A stretch of DNA of 64,000 nt from Antitrichia curtipendula (Eukaryota > Streptophyta > Bryopsida > Hypnales > Leucodontaceae), in contig OX579637.1 of assembly GCA_951230915.1 (NCBI GenBank), forward strand, positions 21,762,001 through 21,826,000, written 5' to 3'. Positions 1 through 11,190 of the stretch are shown piece by piece (the stretch's first letter is position 1; each line of letters starts with the position of its first letter). The position numbers and the translations under genes are program-made. The notes beneath the pieces were generated by a model. The model was not told the origin of the DNA, ran no database searches, and saw only the letters and a program-made list of their open reading frames with translations.

Positions 1-364
1 GAGAAGTCTGTTGTTGAGCGGGTTCCGCCAATGGAATCTCCAAGAGCTCCGCGTCCGGAATACAGGTATCAGCATCCAGAGTTCCACGGTTTTCCACGGC
101 CGCAGCGCTTGTATGTGGATTTTCTGCAACAGGGATACGCTCTGGAGACGTTGGTGGAATCAAGACAAGTGCCTCTGCAGTTCAGGAATTGCCAAAAATT
201 AAATCCGTGAGACATTGGTATATTTCATCATATCAAAATGAAGTAAGTACAAAATTGATTTTCAAAATGAAAACTCAGTGGTTATGTCCAATACAAGTCT
301 TCTACCAAAAAATGTTTGTCTATCAACCTGAAGATTTACATCCATATACAAACTATGCTACAAA

Positions 365-383
365 TCAGCTCGAGTCGAGCTAA
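365..383. repeat. Family A palindrome in last visible intron of ParB-like gene
   Basis: The sequence TCAGCTCGAGTCGAGCTAA is a variant of the family A palindrome, with AGCTCGA arms in place of AGGTCGA. It lies in the 422-175 intron. The same AGCT variant arm occurs in the sites at 4539 and 4905. Confidence 0.6.
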
Positions 384-1473
384 AACTACACAAATGACAT
401 CGAGCAATATTTGCAAATTAACCTGCAGGTGGATCTGGATTGACCAGTGGAGCACTTTCTTCATCTACGTTGGTAGCGCAGTGTTCCTGGACCGCGACGA
501 CATCAGAAGTAGGAATACTTGTAGGCTCCTTGTCAGCAACCTCGCCGTGCAATTCCAAGGGATCCAAATCCTCTGCAAGTGGTGCCGGTGTCTCCGGGCA
601 TGCGAATTGAGGAGGAGGCAGAGCGGGAACCACGAATTCTCCAGTCGAAGGTGCAAGTGGAGGAGGTGCAGCCATGGATTGTACTCCGGGCTCCACCATT
701 AAATTTGAGGATCCACTGTTATTGGATCCTCCTGTTGGACCTTGGAGGAGTAGTTGCTAACCCCCTGGCTACATGGACGCGAGAGGTTGGATTGCACCCA
801 CATGGTGCATGATGGTTTGAAACTGGTTGGCAGACTGCTGTTGTTGCACCAGGAACATCTTCTTTAACTCCTCCATTTGCCTCACATTCTCAGCAAACAT
901 CTCCAGGTTGGACCTGCGGTCGTCTATCCGGTCCTTCCTGAGCTGTTGAATCTCCGCCTCTCTGATGTTGTCTTCCTCATTCATCCTCCGCCTCTTTTTC
1001 TCTCGGGCTGTGGGCGACGACGACAGTGACGGCTGCATCCCTATGAGCTGTCCGGATGAAGCCGACGATCCCCGGATGCTTTGTGAACCAAACACCGTTG
1101 GTGTAGTCTGCTCAATGGGTATGTCATCATCGTCGACATTGTCGTTCAACTCGTGCTCACTGTCCGATGAGATGTCGATATTCTCGTTTCCTGTAGGCTG
1201 CGAACGTCTGGCTGGAGTCCAATTGGCTTCTGCCACCGCCTTCCCCTTCCTCTTCGACAATGACGGCGTCCCTGACCGCTGAGGTCTCCTCGGATACATG
1301 GCCTCGTCAACAAAATAGCCGGATGGTAGGAAGTCGTTCTTGTCAAGAATCTTAGCCGCGCTCGCAATCCTTGTCCAATCGTCGGACTCATCCGAGTCCC
1401 CCACCGCAAACACAGTGAGCCCGCTCATCTGTAGGACAGACAGGAAATCAGTCACTGGCTCACGAGTACATTA

Positions 1474-1534
1474 CAGATCGGTTCGACCTGAACAGCACTC
1501 AGACGAAGTAAACATCAGATCAACTCGACCTGAT
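1474..1534. repeat. Two family A palindromes in intron 1583-1429
   Basis: Two imperfect copies occur at 1474-1490 (arms AGATCG and CGACCT) and 1514-1534 (CAGATCA and TCGACCTG). Both lie inside the 155-bp intron, which consists largely of these two sites plus splice signals. Confidence 0.75.
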
Positions 1535-2970
1535 TTACTAACAGACTATGTGCCTAATGTACAAGAATGATCTTCACACTTACCATTGCAGCACATGTGA
1601 ATTTGGAGCCCACAAAGAGGGACAGAACGTTCGCCCAGAACTTTCTCAAAATACAGATATAGAACTCCATCCGCAGCTCCATGTTGTTGATTCTAAATTC
1701 GAGCTCATTGTATAGCCGCGGCTTTGTGTATGTATCCATATTGGATGCGTCATACGATGACCTTAAGTCGACAAAATTTCTGTTCCTCGGGCTCTGCAGA
1801 AACGTAAGATAAATCTTCTCGACCGCCTTTTTGTTGCTGACGGAGTAGTCGCCCATCCTCTCCTGACTGGCTGGCATGTAGTCCGAGAAGGTCATCTTGT
1901 ACTCCTTCAAGACATCATTCGACTCGATGTAGTGGAGAAGCTGCGTGTGTTCAATTAAATCTGAGGCTATCAGAAGCCAATTCTGAACGTCCTCAAGGTG
2001 CGGTTGACCTTTCTCCTAGAATGATTTCAAAGCAGTTGTAAAGAACGGGTTGGACGGCGTACACTTCTCTTTGTTCAGGACGAAAGGTGTATACCGCACG
2101 TCCCATACACCAAACACCATGTTTTTCAAGTGCTCGGCTGTCATCGTCCCCTTCGACCAGTTCTGGTGCTCTTCTGATTTTATGTCATACGGTCGATAGT
2201 GAGCGACAGACATTGGCGGGACGAAGTTATTTCGACGTTCAAGAAACACCTTGAAGAACTGGGCCGTGTACGGCGACATTTCCTCCATAGATTTGTTCTT
2301 CGCTCTCGGCTGCTTGGCTTCCGTCCAATAATCGTCTCCAGGTTGCTCAAGAAGGACGTTCATCGTGGCGCTCGTGAAGTTTCGACTTTTCTTGAATTGC
2401 CTCCACTTCACCACGTTCAACTCGTCCATGGCGTTCATCAGCCCCAGTGTCGGATCCACGAGGTGCAGTGCCCGCTTCACAAGGTATTTACGCTTCCGGC
2501 GCTCGACCCATTCTTTGCATGTGTAGCAGCTCTCGAGCACCTCCGTGATCAGTTTAATCGTCACCTTTGGATACTTCTTGTTCTTCCTACCTGGCTCTTG
2601 ATACAGGATGTGCTTGGCCAACTTCGTGAGGTCATCCAAGGACAAATTGCCAAGCCACTTGAAGAATTCGTGTGTAAGGTTCCCGTTCTCTGGCTTCCAG
2701 GTTGTTCTCACGTTGAACTTCATGCGGGTGTCTGGGTCCATGAGCTCCCCATGCGCTGCGCTCGAAATCACTTCGCTCCAGAGACTGAAGACGTCATCCG
2801 GAGCGGTAATAATCTTGAGCTCGTTTACGATCTTTAGCTTGTCCTCCGCGTCCTTGCCTTTCGCAACCTTCTGAGCCTTCACGACATCAAGCATGGCGAA
2901 GCGCTTGTACATCGCCAAAGAGAATTCCTGCACGAAGGAGAAGCATCACAGAGTAGTGAGTAGGCGTGAT

Positions 2971-3058
2971 TCAGGTCGAGTCGACCATATTTGCAGCGTT
3001 TCGGAACGTGCTCGGTACAGATAGGGTACGATTTATCAGTTCAGGTCGAGCCGACCTG
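2971..3058. repeat. Two family A palindromes in intron 3068-2928
   Basis: The copy at 2971-2986 has a perfect GGTCGA-G-TCGACC core. The copy at 3042-3058 reads CAGGTCGAGCCGACCTG, with one mismatch between arms. Both lie in a 141-bp intron between exons that have no such site. Confidence 0.8.
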
Positions 3059-4538
3059 ATATACATACCTTGAACATTGTCTTGTTGACTTTGTTGTCCG
3101 CGTTCTGCCTGGCATTGGACTTCTTTCCAACCGGTGCGGCTTCTTTGGGATTTCTAGGTCTCCCCATGATTTCCCATACCTTCCTCGCTCCGAGAATGTT
3201 TGTGGACCACGACGGCTTCATAGAAACGAAGTGATTCACTCGGTTGTAGTACGCGGAGATGGCTCGGAGCTTTTCACCATCTGATGACCAGACCACATAA
3301 CACTCCCACTGCCGGAAGTGCTTCACAATCTCTTCGTCCAGTCCCTTCGCCACCATCAGCTTGCTAGCAGTTACGCTGTGCTGACCGTTAATTATGTAGA
3401 ACTTCTTGTCCTTCAAGAGTGCCCACTCTTCGAGTGTTGGTTTTTCTGTCCGATCCACGGGCATGACACATAGTGTTTGTTTTGTTGACTTGTCAGGCAT
3501 CTCTCACAGAAACGTCATGACGTCCTCGGCCAATCTTTGCTCATGGCTTCTAATGTTTAGATGTGCAGGTGCCTCACTGAGCTGGTCGATGGGGATTGTT
3601 TTTTTCTCTTCCCTGTCGAAGACTTATGCGTCTGTGCAGTTTTTCCAGTACGCCTTGTATGCAGCCGTGGAGGCGTCGTAATCATGTTTCCGCTTAGAGT
3701 CATACGCCACCGGTACATCAGTGACCGCGGAGACGAAGCTTTGTTCCCCTGCTGCAGATGCGCTTGCGTCCTTGTCGAATGGGACGATTTCGGACAGCGA
3801 TGCCAGGTTGCTTTTCCTTCTGCCAGAAAGAGAAGCACCCGCTTGCTTGCTCCTTCTCGTACCGCGACTCTGCTGCGTTCCTGGAGTTTCCATTGACCCC
3901 TGCCCTTCTACCGCGCTCGGACTTTCGGTGGAGATGGACCATGGAGTCATGTCCTTTTGCTTTGCTTGGAGTTTGGCCTTGAGGACAGCGAAGTCGACAA
4001 AGAGAATCCGCAGTTTCGCGCACAAGCTCTTTCCGATCACAGTCCTCCCACTTGTCATCTTGAAGAAGCCTAGATCGACTTTCTTCTCCAGTTCAAGTAT
4101 CTCGGTTCTGTAGTCTGTTGGTTCTAGGGACCTTATGAAATGAGAGACGTTGAATTCTATAGTCGAGGAGTCTAGGACCAGGGTGAAATGATACTTATTT
4201 TCCTCAGGTATTCCTGTCTGTGTAGTCTTGCAGTGAATTTTGATTATTGTCCCCAAGTCATGGACGACTTCCTTGATTTCTTCGTCGTAGGATATTGGGA
4301 AGTATGGTTCTGTTTCCTTGTACTTCATGGCGAAGCATATGATGTTCTTGAAGGCTATCATGTTTAGACTCCAGTATTGAACCCTGTCTGGGTTCTGAAA
4401 CTCCCAGTACTCCCCTTCTCGGTCAAAGTCGTCTCCGTCCTCCTCAACATTGATATTCTCGCACCTCTTGTAGAAGGCCTCAAGCTTTGGTATCTGCTCA
4501 TCCATCCTGCATAGAGAAATAGAATAGCACTTGTTACA

Positions 4539-5185
4539 ATCAGGTCGAGTCGAGCTGATTTCCTTTCGTCAATGTGTTTTTTATGGTTTTGCTTGTCTCC
4601 TACTTTGCTTCGTTGTGTATTTCAATGTAGACTTGCCATGCGGTCTATGTATGCCCTTAATGCCGGGGACGTGTGATTTAGGTCGACTCGATCTAATGTA
4701 GGTTTTTCTCTAGTCTTCCATACGTTTCGAGAATGTTATCAAATTATTTATCTGCCTGAAAGGCATTCGATTTAGACTTGGCTAGTCAGTGGCTTTGATA
4801 TATCTGACGCTTTGCCTTGTGACTCTGGTGCGCTGGTTCAGATCGGGTCGACCTGAACTATCCTCTCAGGACCGTTTCCTTTGTGTCTTGTTATTTCTGT
4901 GTCCGGTCGTGTCGAGCTAAATGCTAACCAGGGTAAGCTTTTCTCTCTTAGTTTTGAGATCTTCCGTTACTGGTGTGCTGTTTCAGGTCGATTCAACCTG
5001 AATGATCTAAGCTGCTTGGCTTTCTGGCTTTATTGTTTTCTATTTTTTTTCTATTTCAGGTCGGCTAGACCTGAAATATGTGGTCTTCTCGATTTTTGTC
5101 TTGATCATTGCGTGGTTTGGTTTGGTTTTCTGGTTTTATTTAGGGTTGTGACATCCTGCGTCCGTTCAGATCGGGTCGACCTGAA
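4539..5185. repeat. Array of family A palindromes, 5' of the ParB-like gene
   Basis: Copies start near 4539, 4679, 4836, 4905 (degenerate), 4982, 5053 and 5165, spaced roughly 70-160 bp. Each is a 17-23 bp inverted repeat around TCAGGTCGANTCGACCTGA. The copies at 5053-5077 and 4836-4858 extend to paired outer bases. Sequence between copies is unrelated, so this is not a tandem satellite and not a CRISPR array. It occupies the 5' non-coding or intronic DNA immediately upstream of the first coding exon of the leftward gene. Binding sites for a dimeric DNA-binding protein are the simplest reading, but that is inference. Confidence 0.85.
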
Positions 5186-5363
5186 TGAACTTCTTAATTA
5201 CTGTTATAATTTAGTTTGTTTTATTTCAGTTGTCGTCTTGAATTGCTGTCGATCTGAACTGTAATTGATCTAAACTGTGTACGGTTTTTATTTACCCTAA
5301 TCCCGGAACTGCATATCTACGAATTTACCAAAATGAATCCCTTAGCCCTCTGTCTGCAGTACT

Positions 5364-5397
5364 CCTAAACCCTAAACCCTAAACCCTAAACCCTAGG
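5364..5397. repeat. Interstitial plant telomere-type repeat (CCCTAAA)
   Basis: Nearly five uninterrupted CCCTAAA units, with a short second tract at 5637-5655. The tract lies about 0.86 kb upstream of the first coding exon of the ParB-like gene. Short telo-box tracts are common near plant transcription starts, so a promoter element is as plausible as a telomeric remnant. Confidence 0.85.
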
Positions 5398-6720
5398 CGA
5401 GAACAGAACGTGTACCCTAAGCGAACAATATGACCATACCTGCACAGAGGAAGCTGAAAGTTTTGGAAATTCTTCGAAAGCTTCCACAGGACTTGATGTG
5501 TCGTCCTTGAACCTGCACATTCAGAGCACTAGTACATTTCAGCTCCCGTCTTTCACTAAGTTGTATTGCTTCTACTGCACTGGAAAAGAACAAGTCACCT
5601 GTGTGCTAGTTTTCATGAAATAGGACAAACAATCTTCTAAACCCTAAACCCTTAACAAAAACCAGGGAAGGATATCATGGATTTACGGACTACAACCTCA
5701 ATGAAATTCCAAAACGAAGGAATTAAAAAAAATCAAATAACAATTTTTACAAGGCGAACATAATGCCAAAACATGTGATGACAACACAAACCTATTTTGC
5801 ATTCCACCAACTCCCTGCTTTGCAACAACAACAACAATCTAAACTGAGAAGCTGACTGAAATCCAAGCAATTGCGCTCCAGGAGGTCCGCAAGTTCAAAG
5901 AAAATCCAAAACGAAGCAATCGAAACCAAGTAAACACTTCAAAGAAAATCCAAAACGAAGCAATCGAAACAAATTAAACACTCAACCTAATCCGTAAACA
6001 GAAAATCATGAATCCTACAACCAAAACCAAAAGATCAATGAATGGAAGCAGGGCGCAAGTGCATGAAATACAAAAATGGCACAAGTGCATGAAATCAGAA
6101 AACACCCGTAAGAAAACGGAAACCTTCACTGCCAAAAAAACCCAACTCTTGAAATGTTACAATACCTGACTTAATCTGCTTCAATGTCGAATTTGAATGA
6201 GCACAACCTTAACGTTGAGCGACGCAAATCCCACGCAGCGACGCCGACAGCCTCCAGCCAAAATCGCAAGTCGAACCGCAAGTCAAAAAAACCCTAAACT
6301 GCAAGTCGACACTCCTTGAAGCCGAAACCGCAAGTCGCTGCACGAGTCACAAGTCGCCGCAAGTCACGTGACGAAGCCGCAAATCGATGAAGCAAGGCGT
6401 GAGTTTCACTCGCTCAAGCAATCAATGAAGCAAGGACAGCAAAATTCTAAACCACGGCGTGAGAAAGAGAAGCAAGAGGTGCACGCTACGCAAAGACAGC
6501 AAGAGAAAACTGAATGAGAAAGAAGGCAAGACGAAACGAAGCGAGAAGGCAAGACGAAACAGAGCAATCGAAACCCTCATCGGACACGCAGCGAGGAACG
6601 AGCACAGCAAGAGAGAAAGCCAAACCCTACGATTCTCCATATACCCTGATTGCCCCCTAGCTATACCCGGGAGAACAAACCCGGACCTGGGGAACAAACC
6701 CGGACCCACCAACAGTTAAG
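5398..6720. other. Non-coding stretch with short local duplications
   Basis: No gene recognised. A 41-bp duplication lies at about 5897-5985 (around AAAATCCAAAACGAAGCAAT). At 6230-6390 there is a run of CGCAAGTCG-like words. Short open frames here have no motif or splice support. Confidence 0.5.
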
Positions 6721-6981
6721 TTCCACCCCCCCTCCAAGGAAAATCACAAGTTTTGAATACGGTATGGCAACTTACATAAATATTGGATACATGTACGGTA
6801 TGGGATACGGAAACAATACAAGTATGTATACGAGTTACACAAATACTAGATACATGTATGGTATGGGATATGGAAACAATTCAAGTATATATACGAGTAT
6901 GGGATATGGATATGGGAGATTGTACTCATTCACAATTATCCCATATGCCCACCCCTAAAGAATTATAAGAGGGGGTGTAGG

Positions 6982-7256
6982 CAGTGTTTTTTTTTTCATT
7001 TTCCATGAAGTGGCAAAGTGGCGATATTAAATGTTATGGTGGTGCTCCAAGTTTCAACATTCATCCACGTATTGGATAGAAAATGTGATACTGCATATCT
7101 ATAATTTTATTTTCATTCACAATGTGGCAATTTCATCCAAGATTTTTCTTGAACTTAAAGTTTTTTGGCGATTTCATCCAAAATTTTACTAAAAATTTCC
7201 TATAGGCTTGGTGCTAATTAAAAAAATTTGGTGCAATTGCCGGAAAAAAAACACTG
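6982..7256. mobile_element. 275-bp hAT-like miniature element
   Basis: Terminal inverted repeats start CAGTGTTTTTTTT on both strands. The flanks are GGTGTAGG (6974-6981) and GATGTAGG (7257-7264), an 8-bp target duplication with one change. CAGTG ends and an 8-bp duplication fit the hAT superfamily. The uninterrupted paralogous repeat at 7715 and 9160 shows the empty site. There is no coding capacity. Confidence 0.8.
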
Positions 7257-7852
7257 GATGTAGGGTGGGGTGAAAAAATTAATTTTCAAATTTAAGAAAT
7301 AATAACATTAAAATTTTAAAACTTAAATTACATTGGGGAGAAGTTGGGGTGAATAGTTCAACTTCAAAATCTGTGTGCTCATTGTGCACAATCTCAAACA
7401 ATGTCAGTATCGAGAAGATACTATTAATACAAATATCAACAAATAGGTGACTACAAAAATCATCCACTATGATCATCACATGTATTGAATACGATATGAA
7501 AACAAGTACAAATACTGGATACATATACGGTATGGGATACAAAAATAATACAAGTATGTATTTGAGTGTGAGATATGTATACAAATATATATATAAGTAT
7601 ATGGATATGGATATGTATACAAGTATGTATACAAGTATGGGATATGGATACGGAAGATTGTACTCATTGACAATTATCCCATATGCCCACCCCTAAAGAA
7701 TTATAAGAAGGTGTGTAGGGTGGGGTGAATAAATTAATTTTCAAATTTAAGAAACAATAACATTAAAATTTTAAAACTTAAATTACATTAAGGAGAGGCT
7801 GGGGTGAATAGTTCAACTTCAAAATCTTAGAGCTCATTGTGCACAATCTCAA

Positions 7853-9090
7853 CTCGGGGAGGTCACTTCCCCTTATGTTTTGTAACCACGTGCGTTAACC
7901 ACCTATTTGTTTGGAGGCTATTTACTTAGTAATCATGATTTTAAAGGACCCTTTTAGTAGAAAAAAAGCTACTTGGTCTTAATTTTAAGCACCCTACAAG
8001 TAATTATAAATGAAAATCTAACTTAATTCCTGGCACGCTATAGTATTTATAAACTTTAGAATTTTTGTTTTGTTTGATAATGAAGGATTTTTGGGTGAAT
8101 GTTGGGCATAAAAATATGCAACATACATAAAAAATTAGGATCAAACTTAACGTTTAACTTTCTGGGTGAATTTGGTCAATTTGTTTTTTGAAGTGCTTTT
8201 TCTATTATTAAAAAAATTTAAATGAAGTTGCACTTGAAGTGATGCTTTGAAGAATCAAGTTGGCCATCTTTATATGCGGTTAGATTTAGATAATAAGCTA
8301 TTGTTTTGTTTTTTTAAAATCCCAAAGCATAGGTGGTTGGGTGCTTGGACAAAAAGGTCAATAGATTGGGGGGTATTGGCCAATGTAAGCGTAGCTCATG
8401 AAAAGATAAGCCTAGCTTGTAAATGGTGTTTTGACCTTTGAAATGCACATTTTGATTCAATTTTCACTTTTTTATTAATAAAAAATTTCACATTATGTCT
8501 TCTGGGCTATCCTTTAATTTCATCAATTGTTTCTTATCATTGGAATTCTCATCGCTTTATTATCTAATTGACATTTCATATTACACTCACTAAAATATTT
8601 AATTTGAAAATGTTGGTGTATCAAGGTCATAAATTTATGTTTTATAGGCCCAAAAATTATGAAATTTGTTATTATGAACTCCCAACTTGTAAACATTCCA
8701 ATTTATAACAAGTTGCCAATTTTCTACAATGTTTCACATTATTTGAAGGCAATTAAAGTATAAATTTTTAATGATAACTATGCCAACAATCAAATCTTAA
8801 TTTAAATCTCATCATATATATTTCATTCATCCTTTAGAAGGACTAAGGATTATATTCATCCTAAAATTAATTTTTTTTCTTCTATGATTTTATTCACACT
8901 AATTTATATCTACTTTTTTTTAAATCAAAAGATTTTTCAATACCCTATTTTATATATAATGATGTTTCAAGAATTAAATCCAGGCTAAAATAGATCTACA
9001 TCATTTATAAATTTTTGCTCCAATGAATAAAATTCACCCTATAGTTTAACTCATGTGGTTTTCTACTTTTCGTAGAGTGACCTCCCCGAG
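7853..9090. mobile_element. 1,238-bp non-autonomous DNA transposon with 8-bp target duplication
   Basis: Perfect 15-bp terminal inverted repeats, CTCGGGGAGGTCACT and its complement, bound the element. It is flanked by a perfect duplication AATCTCAA at 7845-7852 and 9091-9098. Two paralogous uninterrupted copies of the host repeat (near 7388 and 9298) give the empty site. The interior is AT-rich with no open frame of note. An 8-bp duplication is shared by hAT, P, Merlin and KDZ-type elements, and the CTCGGG terminus does not settle the superfamily. Confidence 0.9.
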
Positions 9091-9399
9091 AATCTCAAAC
9101 AATGTCAGTATCGAGAAGATACTATTAATACAAATATCAACGCTTAAAGAATTATAAGAGGGCGTGTAGGGTGGGGTGAATAAATTAATTTTCAAATTTA
9201 AGAAATAATAACATTAAAATTTTAAAACTTAAATTACATTGGGGAGAGGCTGGGGTGAATAGTTCAACTTCAAAATCTTAGAGCTCATTGTGTACAATCT
9301 CAAACAATGTCAGTGTCGAGAAGATACTATTAATACAAATATCAACGAATAGGTGACTACAAAAATCATCCACTATGATCACCGTCGGGATCAATCATT

Positions 9400-9797
9400 G
9401 GACTGGACTAAAGAATACGAGATGCACCCCTCAAAGGTGAAATAGTTGTACCGTATTTACTCTATTCAGAACCAAAAGTTTGGATCATTCAATTATTGCA
9501 GTGTGTACTGCATAAGACGTTCTATATCATGTATTTCATTACGAAGTTTAATTATGAGTTAAGAAATGTAAATGTTGAAAGAACTATAAAAGAACTAATA
9601 TATAAGACTATAAAGAACCTTTAGAAAATATTATTTAATTGATAAACTTAAAAAAGGTTCCATAAATTCATAGTCTTTGCTCCGATTAATTTTCATCTTG
9701 TGGAATTAAAGTTTTCTAAACTTTTACATACGAATTCTATGAATTTAAACTAAATATGCAAATAAGGTTACGAATTGCAATTCTAATTGTGAAATTT
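9400..9797. other. AT-rich spacer without recognisable feature
   Basis: I see no gene, repeat or transposon end here. Confidence 0.4.
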
Positions 9798-10415
9798 CAG
9801 GGGTCACGCACATTTTGGGGTATATTGTGAATAAATGAAAAGAAAACAATTGAACCAAGTGAACTCAATCCTGTACTTTAGGACTCCCACGTCCAAGCTC
9901 ATGGAATTTTGACGTGAAACCATGGAAGAATGAATTGTGTAAGTTGCAAATGGGGTGAAGAGTTCGACTTCATGAAATATTCTAGGTCATGCACATTTTG
10001 GGGTACATTACGGACAAATGAAAATAAAATAATTGAACCAACCATATCCTGTATTTTAGGACTCCCACGTCCAAGCTCATGGAATTTTGACGTGAAACCA
10101 TGGAAGAATGAATTGTGTAAGTTGCAAATGGGGTGAAGAGTTCGACTTCATGAAATATTCCAGGTCATGCACATTTTGGGGTACATTATGGACAAATGAA
10201 AATAAAATAATTGAACCAACCATATCCTGTACTTTAGGACTCCCACGTCCAAGCTCATAGAATTTTGACATGAAAGCATGGAAGAATGAATTTTGTAAGT
10301 TGCAAATGGGGTTAAGAGTTCGGCTTCATGGAAATATTTAGTATCATGCACATTTTGGGGTACCTTATGAACAAAAGAAAAGAAAAGTTGAACCAACCAT
10401 ATCGTTTACTTTAGG
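9798..10415. repeat. Tandem repeat, period about 180 bp, 3.4 copies
   Basis: The word GCACATTTTGGGGTA recurs at 9808, 9991, 10169 and 10348 (spacings 183, 178, 179). The words TTTAGGACTCCCACGTCC and GAATTTTGACGTGAAA recur in register. Repeated short frames in this block are by-products. Confidence 0.9.
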
Positions 10416-10429
10416 GTATGTTTATGCCA

Positions 10430-11040
10430 TTCCCAAAGTAACATGAACATGATCAATTTAATTTTTATGAATCGATTGTCTTTGCTTTATTCTCAGGTTC
10501 TACAATTTATTATTTTCATACTTTCATTTGTTGGTTTCATGGGTTGACACGTGTGGGGCCTGAAGTACTTGTTCTTTTTTTTATAATTTGCTCATTACAT
10601 TCCTAATATGAGCATGATCAAAAATCTAATGAAGTAAGAGTCTTTGCCCCATTCGCAATTTCTACAATTTTTTCCTTTCTTTCACATGTGAATTTTATGG
10701 GTTTACACTTGACTTTGGGTCTTGAAGTACATAATCCTAATTTTTTTATTTGTGCGAAGCTTTCCCAAAGCAACATGACAATGATCAAATTTAAATTCAT
10801 GAATTCTAAATCTTCTCTTTATTTGCAACTTCTAGAATTCTTTTCTCTTGTACTTCCACTTATGAATTTTATGAGTTTTTAGGACTCGAGAGTCTAAAAG
10901 TACGTTGCTAGAGTAATATTTCTCACCTGAAGCATTTCCAGAAATGAGCATGATTCAAAAAATTTCGTAAAAGTGAAGTCTTTGCTCAATTTGTAACTTC
11001 TGCAATTTCATTTTTACAATTAATGCAAAGAGATTTACTA
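10430..11040. repeat. Degenerate tandem repeat, period about 165 bp, four copies
   Basis: CATGATCAA-like words recur near 10450, 10613, 10780 and 10951, each followed by GTCTTTGC(T/C)-like and TTCTACAATTT-like words. It may be an older relative of the neighbouring 180-bp repeat, since both contain a TTTAGGACT(C) word. Confidence 0.65.
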
Positions 11041-11159
11041 AATGAAAATTTTGTAAATACTTGTAGGATTTAACAATTGAAACAAATTCATTAAGGATGT
11101 ACAAGAAAGTCCAAACCCTCCACCCTATGCTCTATTCCCTAAAGTTTACAATTATCTGC

Positions 11160-11190
11160 AAACCCTAAACCCTAAACCCTAAACCCTAGA
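11160..11190. repeat. Interstitial plant telomere-type repeat (CCCTAAA)
   Basis: Four AAACCCT units in the same strand orientation as the tract at 5364. This tract lies on the upstream side of the DUF7869 gene, as the other does for the ParB-like gene. Confidence 0.85.

Larger units (their letters stand above)
1..4506 (-). pseudogene. Spliced ParB/sulfiredoxin-like gene of a mobile element, broken by five stops, 3' end outside window
   Basis: Coding exons on the minus strand are 4506-3069, 2927-1584, 1428-423 and 174 to the window edge. The three introns (3068-2928, 1583-1429, 422-175) have GT/AG borders (GTATGT, GTAAGT and GTTAAT donors; pyrimidine-rich TGCAG or TACAG acceptors), and the frame is kept at each join. 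Exon 1 starts just after an acceptor at 4507-4508, so at least one non-coding 5' exon is likely. The N-terminal 290 residues are unrecognised. About residues 300-440 match a ParB-like fold: an IPIDQL and NIR segment followed by INGQHS, the counterpart of the ParB box with a G-Q-H core. A charged helical region, a Gln-rich coiled coil (near 850-1000) and a Pro-rich tail follow. In-frame stops lie at 3624-3626, 3504-3506, 2016-2018, 769-771 and 757-759; no frameshift is needed. The ParB assignment rests on motif pattern only. DNA binding or nuclease activity is inferred, not seen. Confidence 0.65.
6725..9385. repeat. Tandemly repeated block interrupted by two transposons
   Basis: Two kinds of subunit alternate. 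One is a TATGGGATA/GGATAC-rich stretch at 6760-6950 and again at 7490-7690. The other is a 200-bp stretch beginning AAAGAATTATAAGAGGG and running through AACAATGTCAGTATCGAGAA, present at 6955-7475, 7690-9140 and 9145-9385. The first two copies of the second stretch are longer only because each contains an insertion (6982-7256 and 7853-9090). The short Met/Tyr/Gly-rich frames here follow the repeat and are not genes. Confidence 0.8.

Noticed and set aside
4539..5185. CRISPR array
   Set aside because: Repeats are palindromes with irregular spacing of roughly 70-160 bp, varying sequence and spacers of unequal length, in a spliced eukaryotic genome with no cas genes.
5364..5397. True chromosome end
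   Set aside because: The CCCTAAA tract is short, internal and flanked by a spliced gene and unique DNA.
6650..7696. Short Met/Tyr/Gly-rich reading frames (GMGYGNN) as genes
   Set aside because: They follow the GGATAC/TATGGGATA repeat in two copies and have no splice or start support.
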